Of a stretch of DNA of 64,000 nt, positions 54,884 through 64,000 are shown one piece after another (within the stretch, counting starts at the first letter, position 1; the number at the start of each line of letters is the position of its first letter). The notes below the pieces were generated by a model. It was given only the letters and a program-made list of their open reading frames with translations. It searched no databases and had not been told where the DNA came from. The position numbers were made by a program, and so were the translations under genes. Source of the stretch: Zygnema cylindricum (taxonomy: Eukaryota; Streptophyta; Zygnematophyceae; Zygnematales; Zygnemataceae). The stretch lies in assembly GCA_037447655.1 (NCBI GenBank), contig JBBHKE010002294.1:89501-153500 (forward strand), in the 5' to 3' direction.

Positions 54884-57332
54884 ATGGGTCTCGCCTCATG
54901 TGTCACGACATGTATCACGGCTTATAGTCATTTAACAGATTCCTGTATCGAAAATTGCAACAGTGATAATGGCTGGTCAGGTCCGCTTAGTACCGCAGAA
55001 AAAGTAGTGTACAGTGTGGCTACAGTACTTCTGGTACTTCTTACAACAGTGATTGCGTGCATGATGGGAAGCACGCTGGGAATTGACATGGCTACTCTTC
55101 AGGTACTTGCCGATATTGTAATGAGATTCCTCTTTGATACTATTTTTGGATTCCAAGAGTTTTTATCTGCATTTTCGTGGTGAGAATCTATTTCTGTTGT
55201 GATTCTTTGAAAGGACCCATGCAGTCTGAAATAACTTCATGTATGTTCAATTGAGTATCATGGAACTCAGCTTGATTAAACTTAAACGCAATGGATTGTG
55301 TCAATGCATTCTCCAACAGACTCAAAGAATTGTGACAAAGTGTACAGGTTGTGAATGTGATGTAAGGAAGTCAAGTCAATGCAAGGTGGGATGTTTCCAT
55401 CTGCTGGTTCATCGGCCATTGGCTTCTCAATTCCTTGATTTTGGATTCCATGTTGTGGCACTGACTAGATGAAGCCAGACAGGGTAAACTACAACTTGCA
55501 TCTGATTTGATGATTATGTGTGAACAAACCTGCAGGCTGGCATGACAGGAACTGATGCTGGAGTTCGCAGAAAGGTACGCTTTGTTATACTACAATCTCA
55601 GAGTTCAAAGTGAGGTGTTCTTTTATTTGATGTTTTTCCACTAAAGAACATTTTTCTCCTGATAGCTTTCTGATGTTGTGTTTTAGTCCACAACTTTTGA
55701 ATTGTCCTTCTCTTTGTCTTATCATGTCTCATTGTCAAATATGTTCTTTCATTCCCCTTGCGTTGTACTGGAGTTTGTTTCTAATTTCAATTAAGATCAA
55801 TTCAAGATGTAAATCAAATCTGGTTGTTGTGTTTTTTTGAACTCGTCTGAACAGTCAAAGCGTGTGGTTCGCCTTAGAAGCATTGGAGGAAGTTTGCTGT
55901 TTTCTGCACTTCTTGTGACAACTGTAGGGACGCATGTCGCAGTAGCAGTGATTCTAACAAGTAAGCTGCTCCCATTCTCCCTCTCTCTCCTTCATTCTCC
56001 TTCCCCCTCTTTTGTTCACTCTCTTCATTCTTCTTACCGCAAAAGGATAAGCTGGCTTTGCTTTCTCACAGCTGGGGTGAACGAAAGGAAATAAATCGAA
56101 CACCTGAATTTTGGATTTCCTGTGGGACCTTTTTTTTTTAGTTTCAAGTCTCTTTAGCTTCCCAAGCAATGGAACAACACCCTCTTTTGAAGTAGCACTT
56201 ACTTTATAGTGTTGTTAAATAAAACCTGTAGCAGAGTCGATAATCTTTTCGTTTCTTTCAATAGCGCCTTTTTGCTGCCTGCTTATCAGTAATCCAGTAC
56301 ATGAAGTTGTGTGCTTTATATTTTTTTAATCCCCCTCCCACTTTCTTTTGTCCATCTATTTTAATATGTGTACCAAGTGGTACCATTAATCATTGCCAAA
56401 TGAACTCAATCATGACATGGACAACCATCAGCTCTGATTTGGTAGTAGCTAAATCCGAGATACTGAATCAATGATTAGTCTTAATAGTAGAATTTGGTAA
56501 GAGTATTTATGGTTTTCTCCAAACTACCCTGTCTATGGTTATTGTTAGTGGAAATGCGACATTAAAATATATAATTCTAATGTAGTGTAAAGAGATGTCA
56601 CAGATTGTAGTCCACTCCAAAACAGCCAAATTGACTTTCGGCCAAAAAAGGCTGCGACCAAATTACTGTTGTTAACTGTAATAGCAATGGACGGTATAGC
56701 ATTGGATGGTATTCTTGTTCTTTAGCCAATCAGTGAGTGTTTTCTCTACTATATTCACTTTTTAGGAACTTCCACGGCATGAAGCTCCCTTGTTCTTTAT
56801 AATTATCAATTTGTTTTTGATCATACTGGTACGAGTTAATTTTAGTAGTGCCTATGTATAAACAAATGGCTGAATGTTTACTTTTTAGCTGGCATTGGGG
56901 GAGGAGGATATTCTTGCAATTGGCAAAATGGAAACTCTTTGGTTTTTATGAAATCGTTAGCATCCTTGATTTCCTGGCTACAAAAGAGTGTGACTTACAC
57001 AAATTGTACAGAAAAAAGCTCAGATTTTGGCGGATGTACGCTCCATAATTAGCAAACAATCCCATTGTTTTTACTCTTTATATTTGGCTTTGTATTTCAC
57101 AAATATAGATAAACAAATACGAGCTTGGTAATTGATAACCCATAAACAAAGTCTGGATGGTGAGAAAAAAAAGTAGAAAAAAGTGTGGACATTGTTATTG
57201 TTATCTTTTTTCTGATTTTTTCATAATATTTTCCTTTGCAGAATTTTTAGGAGCTGTTGGAGGTCTCCTTGTTGCATTTGCCCTTATTCTAATTTTTGCT
57301 GAAATTTTGCCGCCGGCATTTTGCTCCACACA
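54884..57332 (+). CDS. DUF21/CNNM-type membrane protein, first four exons (3' end not found)
   Basis: Exons 54,884-55,102, 55,536-55,574, 55,855-55,960 and 57,242-57,332 join with consistent phases and GT-AG borders. The protein starts MGLASCVTTCITAYSH. TM1 is about VVYSVATVLLVLLTTVIAC, followed by GSTLGIDMATLQ, where the family has LTLGLMSL. A charged link RRKSKRVVRLRSIGG leads to TM2 (LLFSALLVTTVGTHVAVAVI) and TM3 (GGLLVAFALILIFAEILPPA). The latter fits the family signature around GEIIPQAICTRYG, here AEILPPAFCST. CNNM/CorC proteins handle Mg2+ or related cations at membranes. The expected fourth helix and CBS domains are not recognisable downstream, where a CT tract and LINE tail intervene before the formin. 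It may be truncated. The call rests on motif order and is moderate. Confidence 0.6.
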
Positions 57333-57572
57333 GTGAGTCCACACATGCCTTCTGTCCGAATGCTTACCATTACTTTAGTTTTCTCATCATATTTTACTAT
57401 ACATCATCACATTGCTTCAATTTTGAGACTTCAAAGAGTTATAAGAGGCACAATGTTAGGAAAGAAATTGTTCAAAAATGGGTCCAATCCGCATTCCCTT
57501 GATTTTTGAGGCAAGCAAAGGATTTTAAAAAGCACAGTCTCTTTCCATCATTGATGAAGAGCAATCATCCTC
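57333..57572. other. Intron or flank after DUF21 exon 4
   Basis: It begins with a good donor (GTGAGTCC). No acceptor followed by a family-like exon was recognised. Confidence 0.4.
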
Positions 57573-57820
57573 TCCTCTCTCTCACTCCCCCTCTCCCCCC
57601 TCCCTCCCTCCCGCCCTTCCTCCCTCCCTCCCGCCCTCTTTCGCTCCCTTCCTCCCTCCCCCTCACCCTCTTTTGCCCCCTGTCTCCCTTCTTCCCTCCC
57701 TACCTCCCTCTTTTCCTCCCTCCATCCCTCCCACTCTCGCTCCTTTTGTCCCTCCATACCTCCATCCCTCCCTCCCTCCCTCCCACCGTCCCTCCTCGCT
57801 CCCTTCCTCCCTCCCTCTCT
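57573..57820. repeat. CT-rich low-complexity tract
   Basis: CCCT-type repeat of about 250 bp, with CCCGCCCT variants. Derived open frames on both strands are artefacts. Confidence 0.88.
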
Positions 57821-58609
57821 TAGAGTTTACATGGAGGAGAACGGGCAACTTGGCATGATTTGGTCTGGTTCGCAGTTGTGAGACTCCAAGCAGGTTTTTT
57901 GCCAATGCAGTCATATTTTTGCACGCACAACCAACATATGGATTAGCAACTGAGGACACGGGCAAATCTAACCAACAAGATCAGTGCACGGAAGCACAGC
58001 CTACAGTTTCATCTTTTTGCAGTGGAGATTTTTGGGTCATTGATTGATTCTATTTATGACTTTCTTTGTGACTACGTTCAGAACCTGTTTAAATCAAAAA
58101 TATTCCGGTGTTCTCCATCAAGCAGCCTACTTAGTTTCTAGCAGCAACGTTTATTGTTGCCTCATGCACTCCTCCCTGAAGAGGAGTATGGTGGCGAATG
58201 ACAAACGTGACTTTCTAGAGCTTCTTCAAGAGTATCATTATAGTTTGATGATTTTCATAATCAACGTCTTTAGATTGATGGGCAAGCTTGTAGATGTTAA
58301 AATACACCAGTCACTAAGGTTTTTCTCACTAGAGGAAATTGTTGTGGTTAGGTTATTTACAATAAAAATAAAAGGATTGATTGGTTATAAACACAGATTG
58401 AAAACCACAAGGACAAAAAATATCCCACCATACGAGAAGAACGAGGAAACCGGCAACAAATACAGAAAATTTGACAAACAAATAATCTATAAGACACCAT
58501 CTGATTGCAATTTGGATTCTTATTGCACAAAAAAAGTTAATACCACGATTTTTCGTTGACATGTTCATACAAGTCACTAAATGTGATAGTTTAAAAATGA
58601 CATAATGAT
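57821..58609. other. Non-coding sequence downstream of the CT tract
   Basis: A 171-codon open frame (58,044-58,559) is AT-rich, has no recognisable domain and does not fit as a DUF21 exon. I treat the stretch as non-coding. Confidence 0.4.
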
Positions 58610-58900
58610 CCTCCGGGATTCGAGGACTTACGTAGGTTTGTTGGTGTTAGTTTTTTCCTTTGATGTTTTGTTTGCGGGGTTTTGCTTTTTAGGGTGTTTT
58701 GATTTCCCTGCCATTCTTTCGTATTTTTGTCGATTTTGCCTTGATTTTCCTCTTTGTTTATTCCGTAGTCATGTGGTTTTTTCAGTTTTACCAATGCTAC
58801 TTCCTTTTGTTCCTATGGACTCAAGATGGTTTACCATCGAGCTTTTTAATAAAGTCGGCCCCTTTTCACTAATAAAAAACTGGAAAATGTTTCAAATCTG
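58610..58900 (+). mobile_element. LINE 3'-end fragment, copy 3
   Basis: It matches the 13.6-kb fragment in order: GGATTCGAGGACTTACGTAGG versus GGGGGGACTTACGGGG, a T-rich stretch with TTTAGGGTG, then ACTCAAGATGGTTTACCATCG and GCTTTTTAATAAA. It is 5'-truncated and non-coding, on the same strand as the DUF21 gene. Confidence 0.65.
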
Positions 58901-60052
58901 ATTGGTATCACAAATTTACATCAGCCGATAAAAATACTTGAGAAGTATCCAAAAAATGGATACCGTAGGTGGCCAAAAGCGACCACCGTAGCTCGACAAT
59001 AGACAGTTTGGTCTTTTCCGGCCATAAAATAAAAATAATTTTCAAATTATTTGTACAAAAGTTGGTAAAATCAGTTGAAAACTGTCTAATGTACTAAACA
59101 AAGGCCTTGCTTGACTTCCATTGCAAACACCAATCAACTCGAAGACCAAGTCCAATGAAGACTAATCTGGACCGAGGCTTTCATGGCTGTCATCACAAAT
59201 ACTTTCTCACATAACAACGGAGGAACAAACTCGAAAACTGAAAGAGGACATTTGCCGCCAAACCATGGGCACAGATTAATGCTACAATAATTAACTGCTT
59301 CTTTTGTTGTGGACAATACTACCCCTACTTGTGAACCTAAATAACCTTGTCAACTACCCAGTAAGGCAATAAATGAAATACAACCCCAGCATCACTCCCA
59401 ACTGCGAGAACTCTGTACAGACTTCTAAAGTATTTTTCTGCACTGTCAGTGACTTCACTTGTGCTAACTGCAAAGCCCCGACTTTTATTCTGTCAGATGT
59501 TCCATGGACAGGTGTCCACGAACAGTTTTTGTCCCAACGATGTTCCCATCACCCCATCGGTGGTCGTAAATCAGTTTTAGTAATGAGTGAGGCACTATGA
59601 GTGAGGCATTTGCACTTTCAAAGATGTCACACTTTGTATATCACAATGTCGACTGCCTCCCATCATGTCGACCTAATATACAACCAGAATCGAAAATAAA
59701 AAACTTGTTCAGATACAAGAAGCACCACCACCAAGCTCTCCCACTTGAGCACTTCAAATAAAAATATTACGTACATTGACTGAAATATTCAAAGGCCTCA
59801 GAATTGCATGTAGCATGTAAACCTCAAACTTTAACTAAAGAAACACAGAAAACAAGCGGGAGATCCTCACAATAGCAAGTTCTCCTGGCAATTGAAAGAA
59901 CAAAAACCAAACTAAATTTCCTGGCTCAACACAAGTAAACTCTCTCTCCCTGTGCCAACGTCAAACAATGTTATATGCACAAAAGAAGCGTTTCAAGTTT
60001 GTCGAGAGCATGAGGACCCACCTGTCGTTGGTCTATCTTCTGTCCTCGAGAA
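58901..60052. other. Intergenic sequence and 3' UTR of the formin gene
   Basis: AT-rich. The last few hundred bases (minus strand) are presumably formin 3' UTR. No gene was recognised. Confidence 0.4.
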
Positions 60053-62121
60053 CTATCTTTCGTCAAATTCATCTTCAGATGAAGAATCTGATCCCGAGTC
60101 TGCACTTCTCTGTGTTTGCCATCTCTTCTTAAGAAGCTCGGCTGGAGCCATTCCGTGAGGAGGAGGAGGTCCAGAGCTAGTACTGCGCGGAGAGGGAGGA
60201 GAGGAGGGAGAGGAGGTTTCCTCTCCATCTCCCTGTTGACGTTGTAGTTCCGCATGTTCTCTTAGCAGATTCGCCTTTTCCTCAGCGTGTCTTTTACGAG
60301 CTTCTGCTTCGGCAAGCTTTTGCAATCTTTGGGCTTCCGATTTTCGTTGTCTCTCATTATCCGCACACGCCCTCTTGAAGAGAGTAACAAAGTCACTAAG
60401 AATATTGAAGACTGAAAACACACCATTCATAGATTGTCAGAAAAAAAAATGGTTTTTTTTTCTAAACCGGAATGCCAAACAAATAACTCATGACATGTTT
60501 TAACTAGCTCTTGAATTTGTGATGGTGGAAAAAAACATATCAATTCCACCTGAACTCGAGTAATCTGGAAAAAAGTGCTTTGTTTTTATTTCTGTCGAAG
60601 TTGGTATCCAAACAGACAAATAGACAAACTTTTTTAGAAATTACCATTAAGCATTAGTCCACAGGAAAGAGGGATTTTTGAACCAGAGAACCAGAGTTGG
60701 ACAACGAAGGTCCAATTAACTCGAATGGCGAATCCCAAAAGAATAAAATAATTACTTTTACAAAATGAAAATGAACAAATAGAAAGGATGGAATACTAAA
60801 CTCACTTTCATTAAAAGCCATTTTTGCGTCTCCTCCGAAATACTGGATAAGCGCAGCAGTGCTCTCTCGCTGTAACCATAACAACATCCACCACCAGACG
60901 GTGTAAAAAAGGGAGAGATAATCAGATGTTAGAAAATTGAAAAGAGGCCAGAACAATTAAACAGAGGCAAGAAGACAAAAAAAGATGAATCAGAAATAAG
61001 CAAAAAGAAAGAGAGACTGCTGGCAAACAATAAAAAGGGAGAAGCTATGTTTGTTTTAGATGTTTCCCAACAAGAAAAACAAATGATACAAAATTGGGCC
61101 TTCAATCCGGCTTAATTTGTCTAGCTTTATCAATTTAGAAAGTCAAAAAGTTCCATTGATCCCTCTCCCTCTATTTCCTCTCTCGCCACTCCCTGCTTTC
61201 TCCTCCTTTCCTCATCCTTCGACTTCCCCAAAACCTCGTACATTCTAAAGCATCTAAAGCATCTGTAATGACAGAACCACAATACTACGTCAAAATCCAA
61301 TCCCAAATTGTAAATCACATACCATTTCCTCCACAGCTGCGTTGATTCTCAAAATGACGGGTTCCAGCTCCCCTGTAAGGTACGACTCCACTTCCTGAAC
61401 TCTCACAAAAATATATAAAACAGGAGATGAAGAAAAAGATAAAAGGAATTCGGGTAAGGCAGGCTTGGGTATAGAAGCATCGACAACCTAAGGTTGCATT
61501 CTGAGAGGAAGGAAGAAACAAGAGATGAGAAGGTACAGACGGGAGAAGAAAATAGAGTGAGAATGGACAGGAGGAAAGAAGAAGCAAGACGTCGGAAGAA
61601 ACAGTAAGAGAAGAATCGAGAGACAACGAGAAACAAGACTTCTGGAAAACATTCAGGAGACACGATAGAGCAGAATGAGAATAAACCTGGCATGCAACCG
61701 ATATAGGTAAAGTATTCTCCTCAAGATCCATCAAGTCTATCAAAATTGCGGCATCCTTTTTCGATTTTTCCTTGGCCAATAATTCCTCGGATCGTTTCTT
61801 CTCCCTCTCTGCTTCTTCTTTCCAGCGTCTGGCTTCTTCCTCTTGTTCAGTCTCACCTTTCCTCCTCCCTCCCACCTCCTCATGCCTTTCTTTACTTCCT
61901 AGTCCAGTTCCCTGGGCACCCATATCTGTATCATTTCCATTCTCGAGGTCCCTTAGACGTTTCGCATTGTTATCTTCCATCACCATTTTGTTCACTTCCC
62001 CCTCCCGCTGTTTCTTCTCAAGACGAGCTCTCTCTCCCTTCAGGGCTTTCATCTCTTCTCTAACCAGCTTGACCCCACTTTCAATTTCTCGCACTGAATC
62101 CTCCAAACCAGATTTCTCGAC
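60053..62121 (-). CDS. Formin, last four exons (end of FH2 domain and acidic tail)
   Basis: Minus-strand exons 62,121-61,687, 61,394-61,323, 60,869-60,806 and 60,411-60,053 join in frame for about 309 codons. The first has VEKSGLEDSVREIESGVKLV, matching the late FH2 helix where formins have an L-D-K-E-type coiled segment, then a Lys/Glu-rich insert of about 100 residues. The others read EVESYLTGELEPVILRINAA, RESTAALIQYFGGDAKMAFN and IFNILSDFVTLFKRACADNE, the end of FH2 followed by a basic coiled coil (RKSEAQRLQKLAEAEARKR) and a Ser/Asp/Glu tail ending SSSEDEFDER. Formins nucleate and elongate actin filaments. The proximal FH2, FH1 and N-terminal exons lie upstream (above 62,121) and were not recognised in the window. 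Confidence 0.75.
61760..62030 (-). other. Charged insertion in the formin FH2 coiled segment
   Basis: Within the 61,687-62,121 exon, residues after VREEMKALKGERARLEKKQR run through KRLRDLENG, GGRRKGETEQEEEARRW and EREKKRSEELLAKEKSKKD before DLMDLEENTLPISVACQ. FH2 domains normally have no such long charged insert here, so it may be lineage-specific or a retained intron-like segment that happens to be open. Confidence 0.5.
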
Positions 62122-63114
62122 CTAAAAACCCAAATTGCCAATTCACAACATGGAGTCAACAACTCGACCTACAGACTGACAGGACAACTTACATCATCCA
62201 CAGTATTTAGTGTGAAACCATTCAAATTTCAGGTGTCAAAGGTCCACAGTAATTATTAACCTTAAAATTGTGGACAAGAGAAATCTATCTGGGTCTTCAT
62301 TTTGCGTAAATACTTCGAATTGAACCGTACTATTTTCCTACTGTTAGATTGGCCCAAACTAAAAACAGAGGACAATGTAGCAGCAAAAGTTAGGCAAAGA
62401 ATTTTTCAACTTCTGAGCTCTTTTACTTTTCACACACTGGTCGAATCTAAAGTGGGACCAAAAATAAGGTCGAATCCTAAGGCAAACAAGTTCAGTAGTT
62501 GTTCAGTAGTTTCTGGTTCACTTCCAGATTTCTCAAGAAGTTTTTCAAGCTATGAATCTAGAGGGATATTATACATGCAAAGAAAAAAATAATAAAATCA
62601 TCGCTCTTTCTGAGTTAACCTCGCTTGACTTGTGAGACTACTAGTATATCATTCAAACATGTAATAAGCGTGACTATTGCTAATTTTGGTAGTCATTTCT
62701 TGAACATAACTAATATTTATGGGAAAAGCGATAAAACCTGTTTTTTAAACGGAAGTTCAGAAGAAAATCACTGAACATAAAAGGTCGATTCTGCTTTGTG
62801 TCTAAACTAAAAGCAAAAAGAAAACTATACAAAGAATAAAAGCGAAAAAGAGAGCGAGCGAGAGAAAGAGAACAAAAGGAAGCAGAAAAAATATGTGCAT
62901 TGCTAAATGGTGAGTGGCGAGACGCGAAAAAGCAGGCGAACTAGTTCAGGAGTAAGAGGAAAACAAAAAAGAAAAAAAGGAGCCGCAGTCCAAAGGTTGG
63001 CAAGATGGAGTCTCGTCCATTGGTGGATGCCTAAAACGATTTAAACCCAAAAATTATGTTTATTCGTTTTCTGTCAACCGGACAATTAAAACAAGTGGAG
63101 CAATATTCTGCTTC
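62122..63114. other. Presumed formin intron
   Basis: AT-rich, containing AGCGAGCGAGAGAAAGAG near 62,850. The preceding FH2 exon was not recognised. Confidence 0.4.
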
Positions 63115-63535
63115 TTTGCCTGTCTCTCTCTTCTTGCCCCGCTCCCATCCTCTCTCCTTCCCTCTTTCAATCCTTCACTTCTTCCCTCCCTTCTCCCCTC
63201 TCTCCCTCCCTCCCTGCCTACCTACCTTACTCCATCTCTCTCTTTTTCTCTCCCTCCCTCTTTTCCTCCATCCCTCTCTCCCTCCTTTCATCCCTCCCTC
63301 CCTCGCTCTCTCCCTCCCTCTCTCCCTCCTCCCCCAGTCCTTCCGTTCCTCCCCCCCTCCCTCACTCCCTCCCTCCTTACCTCCCTTCTTCCCTCTCTCC
63401 TTCCCTCCTTACCTTCCTACCTACCTCCCTCCCTCCCTCCCTCCCGCCCTCCCCCCCTCCCTCCCTTCTTCCCTCCCTCCGTCCCTTCTCCCTCCCTTCC
63501 TTCCTCCATACCTCCCTCCCCTTCTCTTTTTTTAG
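63115..63535. repeat. CT-rich tract homologous to the 47.5-kb tract
   Basis: CCCT-type repeat. From 63,126 to about 63,430 it aligns base for base with 47,531-47,825, including CTCCCATCCTCTCTCC, TTTCAATCCTT and GCCTACCTACCTTACTCC. It lies within or beside the formin intron. Confidence 0.9.
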
Positions 63536-64000
63536 GTTACGGTTAAAGAAAAGTTATTATAAAGATTTTTAAATACTGGTAAAGGGTTTTTAAATTTGCA
63601 TAAGGGTTTAACGTCATCATAAAGTAGTTTAAGAAATAAAAATAATTAAATAAAATAATATAAATAAGTTTTATGGCGTTAGAGAATAAAAACAGTATTT
63701 TTTTATATCTATATAAATACATTATTATTATAATATATACATTTTCATAACCAATATCCAAAACTATGACCATCAATTTAATCTTAAAAGTAATTTCTGG
63801 CCTTATTCTCAAATTGGTTAAAATAGCATTTTATCAAAGGAAATACTAATGTTTTTGTTATTTAATATTATTTTGTTTTTTTATTGTTTTTTTTGACGTA
63901 CAAAACACAAAGCATTTTGTATGTGAATAACCAATTTCTCGGTATATATAATGCATTGGTTGATAGGAAATTGAAAAAAAAATGTTTAAAATCAAAAGGC
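63536..64000. other. Very AT-rich sequence at the window edge
   Basis: Long TA-rich runs (TTATTATTATAATATATA). Nothing else is visible. Confidence 0.6.

Noticed and set aside
58044-58559. 171-codon open frame considered as a DUF21 downstream exon
   Set aside because: No similarity to the expected fourth helix or CBS domains, AT-driven composition, and the splice phase does not match.
62160-62250. Minus-strand GFTLNTVDD next to a good GT donor, considered as the preceding formin exon
   Set aside because: No acceptor close enough and the similarity to FH2 (GFRLDTLL-type) is too weak.
1-64000. tRNA, rRNA or CRISPR features
   Set aside because: None seen. No cloverleaf-like sequence or regular spacer array was recognised by eye.

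Overview
This is a transposon-rich window of a eukaryotic nuclear genome. Introns are GT-AG, genes are sparse, and the gene set is plant-like: a Musashi/hnRNP-type two-RRM glycine-rich protein, a formin, a DUF21/CNNM protein and a bacterial-type (organellar) AspRS fragment. A chromodomain Gypsy, a Copia element and a LINE are also present. I read it as a streptophyte, quite possibly a charophyte alga such as Chara. That organism call is an inference and nothing in the window proves it.

Layout. 0.77-1.83 kb (minus): two exons of an AspRS 3' end, with the exon that should lie between them not visible. 2.65-4.6 kb: GA-rich tracts flanking a Copia-type LTR. 5.3-7.9 kb: two related DNA elements in opposite orientation, one carrying a nested third element. 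8.6-11.25 kb (plus): the two-RRM gene, whose six exons I could join in frame. 13.5-13.9 kb: a LINE 3' fragment. 17.1-21.2 kb: a long inverted repeat, two hAT-type elements and another nested element. 21.7-31.4 kb (plus): a six-exon gene for a very large charged and Pro/Gly-rich nuclear protein (1871 codons in one continuous frame). 32.85-35.8 kb (minus): a decayed LINE with an RT domain and a C-terminal restriction-like endonuclease-like region. 36.1-48.4 kb: one long CT-rich domain interrupted by an LTR-like sequence and by a Gypsy chromovirus (39,757-46,932) with a TCTCC target duplication. 48.4-51.6 kb: a Copia LTR, gag, protease and integrase, truncated before RT. 52.3 kb: a small TA-flanked MITE. 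54.9-57.3 kb (plus): the first four exons of a DUF21/CNNM protein. 57.6-58.9 kb: another CT tract and a third LINE 3' tail. 60.05-62.12 kb (minus): last exons of a formin. 63.1-63.5 kb: a CT tract homologous to the one at 47.5 kb.

The host genes do not form an obvious pathway; each stands alone. The most informative part is the mobile-element record. Several insertions come with their own empty-site control inside the window: element W (TSD TTA) sits in X while the homologous element Y lacks it, and element Z (TSD TTA) sits in hAT copy A2 while copy A1 lacks it. Four elements share 16-bp termini beginning GGGT, 3-bp duplications and (in three) a CACCTCG-type central palindrome, which suggests a coherent family of Harbinger-like non-autonomous elements. 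The CT tracts are not plain microsatellites: two tracts about 15.6 kb apart share roughly 300 bp of specific sequence, so they are copies of a dispersed repeat.
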